A stretch of DNA of 64,000 bases from Runella sp. SP2. GTDB taxonomy: Bacteria > Bacteroidota > Bacteroidia > Cytophagales > Spirosomataceae. Shown here one piece after another: positions 1 to 9,800 of this stretch. The notes under the pieces are model-generated. The model made no database searches. It was not told the origin of the DNA and saw only the letters and a list, made by a program, of their open reading frames with translations. A program made the translations under genes and the position numbers. Numbering within the stretch: position 1 is the first letter of the stretch; every line of letters begins with the position of its first letter. The stretch covers positions 4,278,001-4,342,000 of the forward strand of contig NZ_CP031030.1 in NCBI RefSeq assembly GCF_003711225.1. The letters are read 5' to 3'.

Positions 1-2
1 TT

Positions 3-503
3 TTGATGGAAACGATTGAGCATATTCCTGACCAGACCTCGCTCCTGAAAGAACTGGCTAGAATCCTCAAACCGAACGGCTTACTGATTATCACCAAACC
101 CAACAACAGCAGCATGAGCGGCCGAATGGCCAATGTGTGGGTAGAAGCCGAACGGAGCGACATGTTTTTATCGAACGAAGCAGAGGTGATAGGTTACGAC
201 GACCAACACCTCTACAACGGTCGGGTGTATCTCTGCAACGTTCAGCGCCTGCGAACGATGGCGAGTTTGGCAGGATTAAAGTACCGAGCTGTTTACCCCA
301 ACCAACTGAGTGTAAGCTCTTTGATTTGGTTTTTGTTTTTTGGTGCGTACCTCTACCTGCGTTCGTTTTTGACTTTGAACAAAATGGCAAAACACGCGCA
401 CAATGACCGAGAAAAGGACGTTTTACGCGAACAACACCGGCTCAATATTCATCCGACGGTGCTTCTTCATAAGCACTTGTGTATTACTTTTAGTAAACTA
501 TGA
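3..503 (+). CDS. SAM-dependent methyltransferase, C-terminal part (5' end outside window)
   Basis: The reading frame is open to the left edge, so the N-terminus with the SAM-binding glycine loop is missing. What remains starts with a class I methyltransferase post-motif stretch (METIEHIPD, then LKELARILKPNGLLIITKP), which is the usual strand 4 to strand 5 segment. A hydrophobic stretch (SLIWFLFFGAYLYLR) lies around residues 105-120. The stop overlaps the 3' end of the convergent YtxJ-like gene by 6 bp. The substrate cannot be told from this fragment. The family call is fairly safe; the exact role is open. Confidence 0.75.
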   Translation: MMETIEHIPDQTSLLKELARILKPNGLLIITKPNNSSMSGRMANVWVEAERSDMFLSNEAEVIGYDDQHLYNGRVYLCNVQRLRTMASLAGLKYRAVYPNQLSVSSLIWFLFFGAYLYLRSFLTLNKMAKHAHNDREKDVLREQHRLNIHPTVLLHKHLCITFSKL

Positions 504-839
504 GGCGACTTGTTCTTTGATAGCGTCAAACGTCACATCGTAGTGCGAGGCGTCGAAAACACTTTCTCCGTTGCGAATCAGTATGGCTTGGGGTGACTCA
601 TGCCATACGTCGAATTCTTCGGCAATTTTATTGGAAATGGGTCGGTACGCTATCAAATCGAGATAATAAGGCTTGAGATTACCAACTTCTTGTTCGTTCC
701 AATCTCTTTCCAACCGACGTAGTGTAGTGGCACTAATTGAACAACGGGTACTGTGTTTAAAAAGTAAAACAGGATGTTGGTGGGATTCTTCCTTGATTTC
801 TTCTAATTGAGCGACGTCAGTGAGTCGATTCCAGTTCAT
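498..839 (-). CDS. ytxJ: YtxJ-like bacillithiol-system thioredoxin-fold protein
   Basis: This is a 113-residue cytosolic protein with a thioredoxin-like layout. The motif FKHSTRCSIS places a single redox cysteine after the first strand, and YYLDLIAYRPISNKIAEEF followed by HESPQ is the conserved middle and cis-proline region of the YtxJ (monothiol bacilliredoxin-like) family. In Bacillus the family is tied to bacillithiol redox chemistry, so a role in removing mixed disulfides is inferred. It is transcribed divergently from the Kdo transferase gene, 63 bp away. Length fits the family. Confidence 0.85.
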   Translation of the reverse strand: MNWNRLTDVAQLEEIKEESHQHPVLLFKHSTRCSISATTLRRLERDWNEQEVGNLKPYYLDLIAYRPISNKIAEEFDVWHESPQAILIRNGESVFDASHYDVTFDAIKEQVAS

Positions 840-902
840 TTAATTTGACACGTAAGAGGTTGATTGAATACTTTTACTGGTCTAACGTAACTTATTCAAA
901 AA

Positions 903-2222
903 TTGTTCGCATTTTTCTACACCATTGGCCTACATCTTTTGGTCTTTCTAGCCAACATCGTCGCGCTTTTCCATCCCAAAACGCGCAAATGGGTGGAGGG
1001 GCAGAGGGTGAAGGGCAAAGGGCAAGGGGCAAAGGCCGGGCCGTCGCAAGGAGAAGGGGCTTTGTCATTCCGAGGTGCGACGCCCGTGCGGGAATCTAAA
1101 GTTTTCTGGGTTCATGCGGCGTCATTGGGGGAGTTTGAACAAGGGCGGCCTGTCATCGAAGCCATTCGTACCGAATACCCTCATGCGCATATTGTGTTGA
1201 GTTTTTTCTCGCCGTCGGGCTACGAAATCCGCAAAGATTACAACCAAGTCGATGAAGTTTGTTATTTACCCGTCGATACTCCTCGAAACGTTAAGCGTTT
1301 TTTGGATAACGTCCAACCCGACGTGGCGTTGTTTATCAAATACGAATTTTGGTATAACTACCTTCACGAACTCAAAAAAAGACAAATTCCAACTTTTCTA
1401 TTTTCCGCAATTTTTCGCCCCAACCAACTGTTTTTCAAACCCTACGGAGGTTTTTACCGACGAATGTTGTTTTGTTTCAACGAGATTTTGGTACAAAATG
1501 AAGCCTCCAAACAATTACTCAACTCGGTAGGCTATTCTTCCGCGACCGTTGCAGGTGACACCCGCCTCGACCGCGTTGTGCAAATTGCCAAACAAGCCAA
1601 AAGTTATCCTGAAATTGAAGCATTTAAAGGCACTAATCCACTTTTGATCATTGGCTCGGCGTGGCCCGACGACATGGAGGTATTAATTCCGTTTTTGAAC
1701 CAATGGGAAGCTCCGCTCAAGGTCATCATTGCCCCTCACGAAATCAATACCGAACAAATCCAACAATGGCAAAAAGCACTCAAGAAACATAGTGAGCGGT
1801 TTACGGTTTACGGTTTACGGTTTGGAGTTGATGGAACTCCACTTGACATTCTGCATTCTCCCCTCGACATTCTTTTCCTAGATACGATTGGTATGTTGGC
1901 TTCGCTATTTCGGTATGCCGATTTTGCTTACGTCGGTGGGGCATTTAAAGATGGACTGCACAATACGATGGAGCCTGCGGTGTATGCAATGCCGATTTTT
2001 TTTGGGCAGCCCTATTATCAGAAATTCCAAGAAGCGCTGGATTTGTTACAGTTGGGCGGTGCTACTACGATTGCCACTACCCAAGAATTTACGACGGCTT
2101 TTACTGAAGTATATCAAAACCTCAAAATCCGCCAGCAAAAGGCGGGTATTTGCTACGATTATGTACAAAAAAATGCGGGTGCTACGGCCAAAGTGATGGC
2201 CTCTATACGCAGCGCGTTTTAA
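903..2222 (+). CDS. waaA: 3-deoxy-D-manno-octulosonic acid (Kdo) transferase
   Basis: This GT30-type inner-membrane enzyme adds Kdo to lipid A precursors in LPS synthesis. An N-terminal membrane anchor (residues 2-22) is followed by WVHAASLGEFEQGRP (the conserved acceptor-side loop with its catalytic Glu), ALFIKYEFWYNYL, VAGDTRLDR and a C-terminal donor site with YVGGAFKDGLHNTMEPA. In-frame stops lie just upstream and no ATG is available, so TTG at 903 is the chosen start. Two stretches look inserted: a Gly/Lys/Gln-rich segment at residues about 35-65 and a tandem segment (TPLDILHSPLDIL) near residue 318. Both derive from repeat-like DNA. All core motifs remain, so the gene is probably active. 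Confidence 0.88.
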   Translation: MFAFFYTIGLHLLVFLANIVALFHPKTRKWVEGQRVKGKGQGAKAGPSQGEGALSFRGATPVRESKVFWVHAASLGEFEQGRPVIEAIRTEYPHAHIVLSFFSPSGYEIRKDYNQVDEVCYLPVDTPRNVKRFLDNVQPDVALFIKYEFWYNYLHELKKRQIPTFLFSAIFRPNQLFFKPYGGFYRRMLFCFNEILVQNEASKQLLNSVGYSSATVAGDTRLDRVVQIAKQAKSYPEIEAFKGTNPLLIIGSAWPDDMEVLIPFLNQWEAPLKVIIAPHEINTEQIQQWQKALKKHSERFTVYGLRFGVDGTPLDILHSPLDILFLDTIGMLASLFRYADFAYVGGAFKDGLHNTMEPAVYAMPIFFGQPYYQKFQEALDLLQLGGATTIATTQEFTTAFTEVYQNLKIRQQKAGICYDYVQKNAGATAKVMASIRSAF

Positions 2223-2227
2223 CTTCC

Positions 2228-2285
2228 CCCACCTTCCCGAAAGTTTAAAACTTCCGGGAAGGTTTTAAACTTTCGGGAAGGTGGG
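2228..2285. repeat. Perfect 23-bp inverted repeat (dispersed palindrome family)
   Basis: Two perfect 23-bp arms (2228-2250 and 2263-2285) flank a 12-nt loop that is itself nearly symmetric. The arms contain CACCTTCCCGAAAGTTT. It sits between the convergent ends of waaA and the DUF5686 gene, where it could act as a bidirectional terminator. The same core occurs at 47042-47077, so it belongs to a dispersed palindrome family. Confidence 0.85.
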
Positions 2286-2287
2286 TT

Positions 2288-4927
2288 TTAATTACCAAAC
2301 TTAAACGTTGTCCCCACCCGAAATGCCGTGTGGTCGTACTTGAAATTATTAAAGACCGCAATCGCTTCTACCCTAAAAAACGGAAACCCTGGAATAAGGC
2401 CATCCAACGCATAACCCACTTCGGTGTAATGCTTGGCCATCGGAGTTAGTAAATAATGTACCATCAAGTTCTCTTTTAGGCCCGCCAAGCGCACAAAAGG
2501 TAAGCGAGTAAGCAAAAAACGACGGTAAACGTTGGTAACGTGTGCTTCCAAATAGCGTTCCGACGTGCTATATTCATAGAAAGGCAACGACCGAAATCGG
2601 GTATAGCTATCGCCGTACAAAATGAACGTGCGATTTCCCATAAAGTGCTTATAATCCATCAAATACACCGAACGACGATTAAGAAACGCCCCCGCCGAAA
2701 CGGCATAATGCAGCTCGCTTTTAATCCCCGTTTCCAGGTCTTGACGAATATCAAACTCCACCCGATCATAATCAACGGCACTGTTTCCAATCGTCGGGAT
2801 TCCTTTGGCATAACGCAACGTCAGCGACGGATTGTTGTTTTCGAGGTAGCGTTTTCGGCCGTTGTAAAGGCGGTATTTTTGGCCAGGCTTCCACGTCAGG
2901 GCCACGTCTAACGTGAGGGCATTGTGCGGTGCAAAGGTGTAGTAAGAATCGGCTTCAAGGGCATTAAGTCGGTGGCTATGTTCGCGGTTATAAGGCGCGT
3001 TGGGCGTAAAAGCGTATTGATTCCAACGAATCCACGGGCGCTGGTTTTCCAGGTTTTCTAAGGCATAACGACGACCAAATTCAATCCCTCCCGAAATGCT
3101 CAACACATCGGCTAGGCGCGCATAATTAAATGCCAATCGGCCAAATTCCTTTTCGTATATTTTCATGTAATTGTTTTCAAACAACAACGTCGCTGAGGTA
3201 TTGATGGAAGGAGAAATAGGATTTGCTGAATTAAACTGCGCCACGTACCGCCCGCCCGTCAATGAAATGCCGCGACGGCGTCCCTGCCAACCCGTACTTA
3301 GTGTCCCCAACAACTCCCGCCGACCAATGGCATAACGCCCCAATGGTTTGATGTAAAAAGTGTTTGCTTGCTTGAGGCGTCGAATAAAATTTAAGCTACT
3401 TTCTAACACGTAGCCCTCCACAGTATTATAGCTAAAATTCTGCGTTCGCAGCGGACCTTCGTATTCCAATCGCCACTGTTTCGACAACTTAAAGGTGCGC
3501 CCCGATAACAATGCCATCAAATCGAAATTGGTTGAATCCTTTTTTGCTTTGGTACTATCAGCCTTTATTTTAGCCACTTTCACCACCCGTACACTATCCG
3601 AATGACGATAGCTTTTGGTTTCAAGTTCGGTGAGCGGAATAGTGCGAATTTCGTTCCAAAAAGCATCATTACGTTTATTGGCCATGGAATCAATGACAAT
3701 GGAGTCGCTACGAACCACATTTACATCTTCTTTTTGGGCTTTGCGCTCGTTGCGGTCTTGTTTTTCATACTCTTTTAGCATTTTTCTGAGTTGCTTGCCC
3801 GACACCTCTTTTTGCTGCGCCGCCAATTCATTCAGTTTTTTAGTACGAAGGTCTTTTTTAGAAATATCGCTCGATGGCTTTTCGATTTTTTCGTCCAACA
3901 CCACCACATTTTCTACAAAAGCAGGATTGATTTTCAGGTTTTTGTACGTCAACGAAATAGCGTGATTAAACTCCCCCGAAAACCCCAACAACGACCCTGC
4001 AAATCGAATGCGGCTCGTAGTAGGCAACCATACGCCTTGCAACGGATTATACACTTGTTTCATTTGAAAATCAAGACCTTCGGCCGTTGTTTCTAGGTCG
4101 AGGCTATGAATCGCCCAGGTATTTTCGATGATATAAATTTGTCCTCGAAAGACTCCTTCGCCGTACGATTTCGGGATCACTTTGATTTTATTAACTTCCA
4201 AATCACCCTCCCGAAACGAGCCTTGGTATTCAAACTTATAGTACGTCAATGCCTTAGGCGACAAGGGTGAAACTGCATCTCCGACCGTTGCGTTATAGAA
4301 ACTTGCCATGATAAACGCGTTGGGACTTACGGCATCCTGATTGAGGCTGTTTCGGGTCGAAATCACGCGTTGTTGGTAATTATTAGGCTGCTTAAAAGTC
4401 AGGTCGCTCACGCTTTCATTCACAATTGGCCGTCCTTCTACAATCCCCTCTTTTTTAAGCGAACTTTCGGCATAAAACGGAATATTAGTCGCCACCCCCG
4501 ACGACTTGATGTACACCCGAGCGCTGTATGATTGTACTTGAAGGGCATGGAAACGCGCTTTAGCGATTGCTCTCCGCATGATGGTGTAGGCAGGGTCTTC
4601 GCTCTTTGAGCCAACTTTTACTTCATTTATCGTCAAAGCTTGTTCCTCCATCACGACGTTGAGCGTGATGGTCTCATTGGCTACTTCGATGGATTTGGTC
4701 AGCGCTTTAAAACCCAAATACTGAAACACCACCTCGTATTTGCCAGGCGCAAGCGACAACTCATAGCGCCCTTCGGCGTTGGCGATGGTACCCGTGCTAG
4801 TTCCTTTAATGGCAAGCGTAGCGTAAGGCAAGGGTTCACCTTTGGAGGTTTTGACCGTTCCTTTGATACCCGAAGCCAAAGCCGTCAGGTTGGCTATCAC
4901 TAAAAAGAGGGAAACTATTATTCGCAT
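2288..4927 (-). CDS. DUF5686 outer-membrane protein with carboxypeptidase-regulatory-like domain
   Basis: The protein has 879 residues from the ATG at 4927. That start gives a signal peptide (MRIIVSLFLVIANLTALAS) and clears uvrC, while the longer open frame would overlap uvrC. A carboxypeptidase D regulatory-like beta-sandwich follows (about 20-105: IKGTVKTSKGEPLPYATLAI), then DAYTIMRRAI-type helices and a long DUF5686 region. A charged Lys/Glu-rich linker lies near 380-470. The C-terminal half has the alternating aromatic pattern of an outer-membrane barrel and ends in FRVGTTFKFGN. The substrate is unknown. It is 28 bp downstream of uvrC on the same strand. Confidence 0.82.
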   Translation of the reverse strand: MRIIVSLFLVIANLTALASGIKGTVKTSKGEPLPYATLAIKGTSTGTIANAEGRYELSLAPGKYEVVFQYLGFKALTKSIEVANETITLNVVMEEQALTINEVKVGSKSEDPAYTIMRRAIAKARFHALQVQSYSARVYIKSSGVATNIPFYAESSLKKEGIVEGRPIVNESVSDLTFKQPNNYQQRVISTRNSLNQDAVSPNAFIMASFYNATVGDAVSPLSPKALTYYKFEYQGSFREGDLEVNKIKVIPKSYGEGVFRGQIYIIENTWAIHSLDLETTAEGLDFQMKQVYNPLQGVWLPTTSRIRFAGSLLGFSGEFNHAISLTYKNLKINPAFVENVVVLDEKIEKPSSDISKKDLRTKKLNELAAQQKEVSGKQLRKMLKEYEKQDRNERKAQKEDVNVVRSDSIVIDSMANKRNDAFWNEIRTIPLTELETKSYRHSDSVRVVKVAKIKADSTKAKKDSTNFDLMALLSGRTFKLSKQWRLEYEGPLRTQNFSYNTVEGYVLESSLNFIRRLKQANTFYIKPLGRYAIGRRELLGTLSTGWQGRRRGISLTGGRYVAQFNSANPISPSINTSATLLFENNYMKIYEKEFGRLAFNYARLADVLSISGGIEFGRRYALENLENQRPWIRWNQYAFTPNAPYNREHSHRLNALEADSYYTFAPHNALTLDVALTWKPGQKYRLYNGRKRYLENNNPSLTLRYAKGIPTIGNSAVDYDRVEFDIRQDLETGIKSELHYAVSAGAFLNRRSVYLMDYKHFMGNRTFILYGDSYTRFRSLPFYEYSTSERYLEAHVTNVYRRFLLTRLPFVRLAGLKENLMVHYLLTPMAKHYTEVGYALDGLIPGFPFFRVEAIAVFNNFKYDHTAFRVGTTFKFGN

Positions 4928-4955
4928 AGATGTGGCTGTTATAAAAACGGTTGGA

Positions 4956-6764
4956 TTACTCTCCTTGTTGTTGAGCAAAATATTCTTTGATTTTTTGAGC
5001 TTTGTCTTTACCAACAAATGCTGCAATTTTCTCAGCATCTGCCTCGCGTATGGCTTTCACACTTTTAAACTCTTTGAGCAAATTGGCGGCCGTTTTCTTA
5101 CCAATACCGTCCACATTTTCAAGCTCGCTCACAATGGCATTTCGGCTACGTTTATCGCGGTGGTAGGTGATAGCAAAGCGGTGCGCTTCGTCGCGAATCT
5201 GCTGAATTAGGCGCAGTGATTCCGATTTTTTGTCGATATACAACGGTAGCGTATCCTCGGGAAAATAGATTTCCTCCAAGCGCTTGGCAATGCCCACAAT
5301 CGGCACTTTTCCGTACAGCCCCACGGCTTTCAAAGCATCGCAAGCAGCGCTCAACTGCCCTTTTCCACCGTCGATTACAATCAAATCGGGCAATGGCGAA
5401 TTTTCTTCCAACAGACGCGTATAGCGGCGGGTCACGACCTCATACATACTGGCAAAATCGTTGGGGCCCACCACCGTTTTAATCGAAAAATGTCGGTAAT
5501 CTTTTTTGGAAGCCCGCCCTTCTTTAAAACACACCATTGCAGAAACAGGGTTTGTGCCCTGAATGTTTGAGTTATCGAAGCACTCAATGTGGCGCGGTAA
5601 TGTTTTGAGCTGGAGGTCGGCCTTGAGCTTAATCAGTACGCGGTCGCGGCGGTTGGTAGTAGCACTTGCTTCGATGAGTTGGCGTTCTGCTTTTTCTTTG
5701 CGGAAATAATGCACGTTTTTCAACGCCATTTCCAGCAAACTGCGCTTGTCTCCAATTTTTGGAATGGTAATTTCAGCTTTAAAATCGGTGGTAATCTCAA
5801 TGTTCGTGATGATTTCTTTGGCCTCACTTTCGTAAGTCGTGCGCATCTCAAAGAGTACCAAGGCCAAAATTTCTTCGTCGGTCTCCTCCAGTTTTTTCTT
5901 TACCTCCAACGTCTGAGCTGCCATGATGTAGCCATTCACGATTTTGAGGTAATTGACATAAGCCGCCTCTTCGTCGGAAGCAATAACGATGACGTCCACA
6001 TTGCCAATTTTAGGATTGACGACCGTCGATTTTGTCTGAAAATTTTGGAGTAATTCCAATTTTATTTTCCACTCGTGCGCTTTCTCAAACTCCAATTTTT
6101 CGGCCGCTTGCACCATATTTTGCTTAAAATACTGCTGCGGAATACTCATTTGTCCCTTGAGAATCTGTTGAATTTGCGCCACTTCCTGCTCATACTCTTC
6201 CAGCGGCTGCAAGCCCACGCACGGCCCTTTGCAGCGTTTGAGGTGGTATTCCATGCACACTTTGTACTTATCCGCCTTTATATGTTCGGGCGACAAGTTG
6301 AGGTTGCAAGTGCGCAGCGAATACAATTCTCGAAACATGTCCAACAGATTATACATGGCCCGTGGATTGGCAAAAGGGCCAAAGTAAGTCCCCGTTTTTT
6401 TATCAACGCGGCGGGTGGATTCTACGCGTGGAAAAGGCTCATTGAATATCTTAATAAACGGATACGTTTTGTCGTCGCGCAGGAGGATATTGAAACGCGG
6501 CTGATACCGTTTAATAAGTTGATTTTCGAGCAACAGCGCATCAAATTCAGTATGTACAATGGTAAATTCAATCCGACGAATCTGACTCACCAAACGACGC
6601 GTCTTGCGGTCGGCGTGGTTTTTAACAAAATAACTACTGACCCGATTTTTAAGGCTTTTGGCTTTGCCGACGTAAATAATTTCCCCCTCTTCACTAAAAT
6701 AACGGTACACCCCAGGTTCGGCGGGGATTTTGGCTAACTCAGCTTTATAGTCAAAAACAGACAT
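4956..6764 (-). CDS. uvrC: Excinuclease ABC subunit C
   Basis: UvrC makes both incisions in nucleotide excision repair with UvrA and UvrB. The order is complete: GIY-YIG nuclease (EPGVYRYF to EIIYVGKAKSLKNRV), a cysteine patch (CNLNLSPEHI, CMEYHLKRCKGPC), a UVR helical pair (LEFEKAHEWKIKLELL), an RNase H-like nuclease (ECFDNSNIQGTNPVSAMV and IVIDGGKGQL) and a C-terminal helix-hairpin-helix (LENVDGIGKKTAANLL). I chose the ATG at 6764 because MSVFDYKAELAKIPAEPGVY aligns with the usual UvrC start; ATGs at 6779 and 6809 are alternatives. The length of about 600 residues is normal. Confidence 0.96.
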   Translation of the reverse strand: MSVFDYKAELAKIPAEPGVYRYFSEEGEIIYVGKAKSLKNRVSSYFVKNHADRKTRRLVSQIRRIEFTIVHTEFDALLLENQLIKRYQPRFNILLRDDKTYPFIKIFNEPFPRVESTRRVDKKTGTYFGPFANPRAMYNLLDMFRELYSLRTCNLNLSPEHIKADKYKVCMEYHLKRCKGPCVGLQPLEEYEQEVAQIQQILKGQMSIPQQYFKQNMVQAAEKLEFEKAHEWKIKLELLQNFQTKSTVVNPKIGNVDVIVIASDEEAAYVNYLKIVNGYIMAAQTLEVKKKLEETDEEILALVLFEMRTTYESEAKEIITNIEITTDFKAEITIPKIGDKRSLLEMALKNVHYFRKEKAERQLIEASATTNRRDRVLIKLKADLQLKTLPRHIECFDNSNIQGTNPVSAMVCFKEGRASKKDYRHFSIKTVVGPNDFASMYEVVTRRYTRLLEENSPLPDLIVIDGGKGQLSAACDALKAVGLYGKVPIVGIAKRLEEIYFPEDTLPLYIDKKSESLRLIQQIRDEAHRFAITYHRDKRSRNAIVSELENVDGIGKKTAANLLKEFKSVKAIREADAEKIAAFVGKDKAQKIKEYFAQQQGE

Positions 6765-6837
6765 AGTGGTTACAGGCATTGGATGTTTACCCAACGCAAA
6801 GTTCGCCAAAGTTTAGGGCAATCAAAAATGAGGGTGT

Positions 6838-9800
6838 TTAATTACACCCACCTATTTGCGCTTTAAAGACCGTCCCCGCTTCGGCCTGAAAACCGGGCTG
6901 GAGGGTTACCGAAGTGCCAGACTGGTACGTAACCGTCGTCGTTGTACCTGTCACTCGATTGGCCGCGCTGATGCTATTATTGGATTGTTTCAGCACACTA
7001 CCTGTCGCAATATCATCGGCTGGGCTAACTAGCGTAACAACCTGATTACAAGGTGAATTACTGATGTTTGTCACAACCAAAGTTGGGGTAGTATTTTTAC
7101 AGCCTGTTGTAGTGTCGGTAAAGGTGAATGTGGCCGTTCCTGCTTCCAAACCCGTCACTAATCCTGCGTTTGTAACACTGGCTTTTACTGAACTATTGCT
7201 TATCCAAGTCCCACCCGTTACGGGGAATACCGTGGTAGTATTACCCACTAAGATAGATGCGGAGCCGCTAAAACCGACCGTTGGAAGTGGATTGACGGTG
7301 ATGGTGGCGGTAGGCGAGCTGACTGCCTCACAAACCCCGTTTTTTACAATGACACGATAGTACATCGTTTGCGTGAGGTTCTGTGTGGTCACGCTGGTGG
7401 AGGCAATAAAAACATCAGTAGCCGAACTAAAATCGGGCGTGAGCGACCATTGCCACTTTTGCAACGTCCCTGTATAGCCCGATAACGTCAGTACCGAGCT
7501 ATTGATACCCGTACAAACTGCCCCACTTCCTGCCAAATTACCACCAGCACTCGCAACATCGACCGTCACGGTGGCGGTAGTGCTGGCCGAGCATCCGTTG
7601 GCCGTCACCGTATAAGTAATCAGGCTGCTTCCTGCACTGCTCCCCGTTACGACACCCGAAGTCGGATGAATGGCCGCGACCGAAGGTGTTGCGCTGCTCC
7701 ACGTTCCGCCCGCTACACCATTGGAAATCAGTGCACTAGGAACCCCTGCACAAAGTACCAATGCGCCCGAAATGCTGCCTGCATTTGGAGGTGTTGGCTC
7801 GACCAGTTTTTGGGTTGTTGTGTCAAGCGCAACACAGGAGTTAAACGAGATAGAAAAGTTTTTGTACGTTCCAGCGGAAAGGTTGGCTAACGTAAGAGCA
7901 TTGTTGGCAATCGAAACGGTTTTGGGGCTTCCTGTACCGACAAACGATAGTTGGTAATTCCCACTCGGGATATTCGTAGTGGTAAAAGCAATGCTACCGT
8001 TAGTCCCTCCGCAGGTCGTAGGATTGGTCACTGTATTTATCATCAACCCAATTGACGCGGGGGTATTGACTGTTTTTGAGGTTGGGTCAAGTGCCGTACA
8101 GCCATTCACCACAATAGCAAAATTGCTATACACTCCTGCTGGAACATTTGTTAGGGTAAACGAATTGTTGGCAATAGCTACCGTTTTAGGGCTACCTGTT
8201 CCTGTGTAAGAAAGTTGATAATTTCCGCTTGGAATATTGGTTGTCGTAAAGGCAATCGCACCATCTGTACCACCACAAGTAGCCGACGGAGTAACCGTTC
8301 CCGCCGCTAAGGTCGGCACTAATGAATGAGCGACCGTTTTGGACGTCGCATCACTGCCCGTACAGTTGTTGGAAGTAATCGAAAAATTACTGTACGTTCC
8401 CGCCGACAGGCCCGTCAATAAAAACGCGTTATTGCTCACTGTCACGGTTTTAGGGCTACCCGCTCCTGTGTAACTCAACTGATACGTACCGCTTGTTACA
8501 AAAGAAGTTGAAAAAGCGATACTCCCATCGGAAGCTCCACAAACTGTCGCATTGGTGATTGCCCCCGAAGTCAATACTGGACTTGGTGGATTATTCACCG
8601 TCTTAGATGTCGCATCGCTCGCGGTACAGCCATTCACCGCCATCGAAAAATTACTGTAAGTTCCTACAGACAAACCCGTTAAAGAAAACGCATTGTTACT
8701 CACTGTCACGGCTTTGGGACTGCCTGCTCCCGTGTAACTCAATTGATAATTTCCATTCGGTACATTTGTCGTCGTAAAAGGGATGCTGCCATTGGCTCCT
8801 CCACAGGTTGTAGCGTTTACCGTAACTCCCGCCGCTAAGGTCGGCACGATTGAATGAGCGACCGTTTTGGACGTCGCATCACTGCCCGTACAGTTGTTGG
8901 AAGTAATCGAAAAATTACTGTACGTTCCCGCCGACAGGCCCGTCAATAAAAACGCGTTATTGCTCACTGTCACGGTTTTAGGGCTACCCGCTCCTGTGTA
9001 ACTCAACTGATACGTACCGCTTGTTACAAAAGAAGTTGAAAAAGCGATACTCCCGTCAGAAGCTCCACAAACTGTCGCGTTGGTTATTGCCCCCGAAGTC
9101 AATACTGGACTTGGTGGATTATTCACCGTCTTGGATGTCGCATCGCTCGCGGTACAGCCATTCACCGCCATCGAAAAATTACTATAAGTTCCTATGGATA
9201 AACCCGTTAAAGAAAACGAATTGTTGTTTACTGTCACGGTTTTGGGACTACCTGCTCCCGTGTAACTCAATTGATAATTTCCATTCGGTACATTTGTCGT
9301 CGTAAAAGGGATGCTGCCATTGGTTCCTCCACAGGTTGTAGCGTTTACCGTAACTCCCGCCGCTAAGGTCGGCACGATTGAATGAGCGACCGTTTTGGAC
9401 GTCGCATCACTGCCCGTACAGTTGTTGGAAGTAATCGAAAAATTACTGTACGTTCCCGCCGACAAGCCCGTCAATAAAAACGCGTTATTGCTCACTGTCA
9501 CGGTTTTGGGGCTACCCGCTCCTGTGTAACTCAACTGATACGTACCGCTTGTTACAAAAGAAGTTGAAAAAGCGATATTCCCATCGGAAGCTCCACAAAC
9601 TGTCGCATTGGTGATTGCCCCCGAAGTCAATACTGGACTTGGTGGATTATTCACCGTCTTGGATGTCGCATCACTCGCGGTACAGCCATTCACCGCCATC
9701 GAAAAATTACTGTAAGTTCCTACAGACAAACCCGTTAAAGAAAACGCATTGTTACTCACTGTCACCGTTTTGGGACTGCCTGCTCCCGTGTAACTCAATT

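Noticed and set aside
845..1099. A frameshifted start of waaA in another frame
   Set aside because: The waaA frame itself already has a membrane anchor from the TTG at 903; the other frame gives no sensible continuation.
2228..2285. Terminal inverted repeat of an insertion sequence
   Set aside because: No transposase gene or target duplication lies nearby; the arms enclose only a 12-nt loop.
6075..6737. 220-codon frame antisense to uvrC
   Set aside because: UvrC is clearly the real gene here; the antisense frame has no support.
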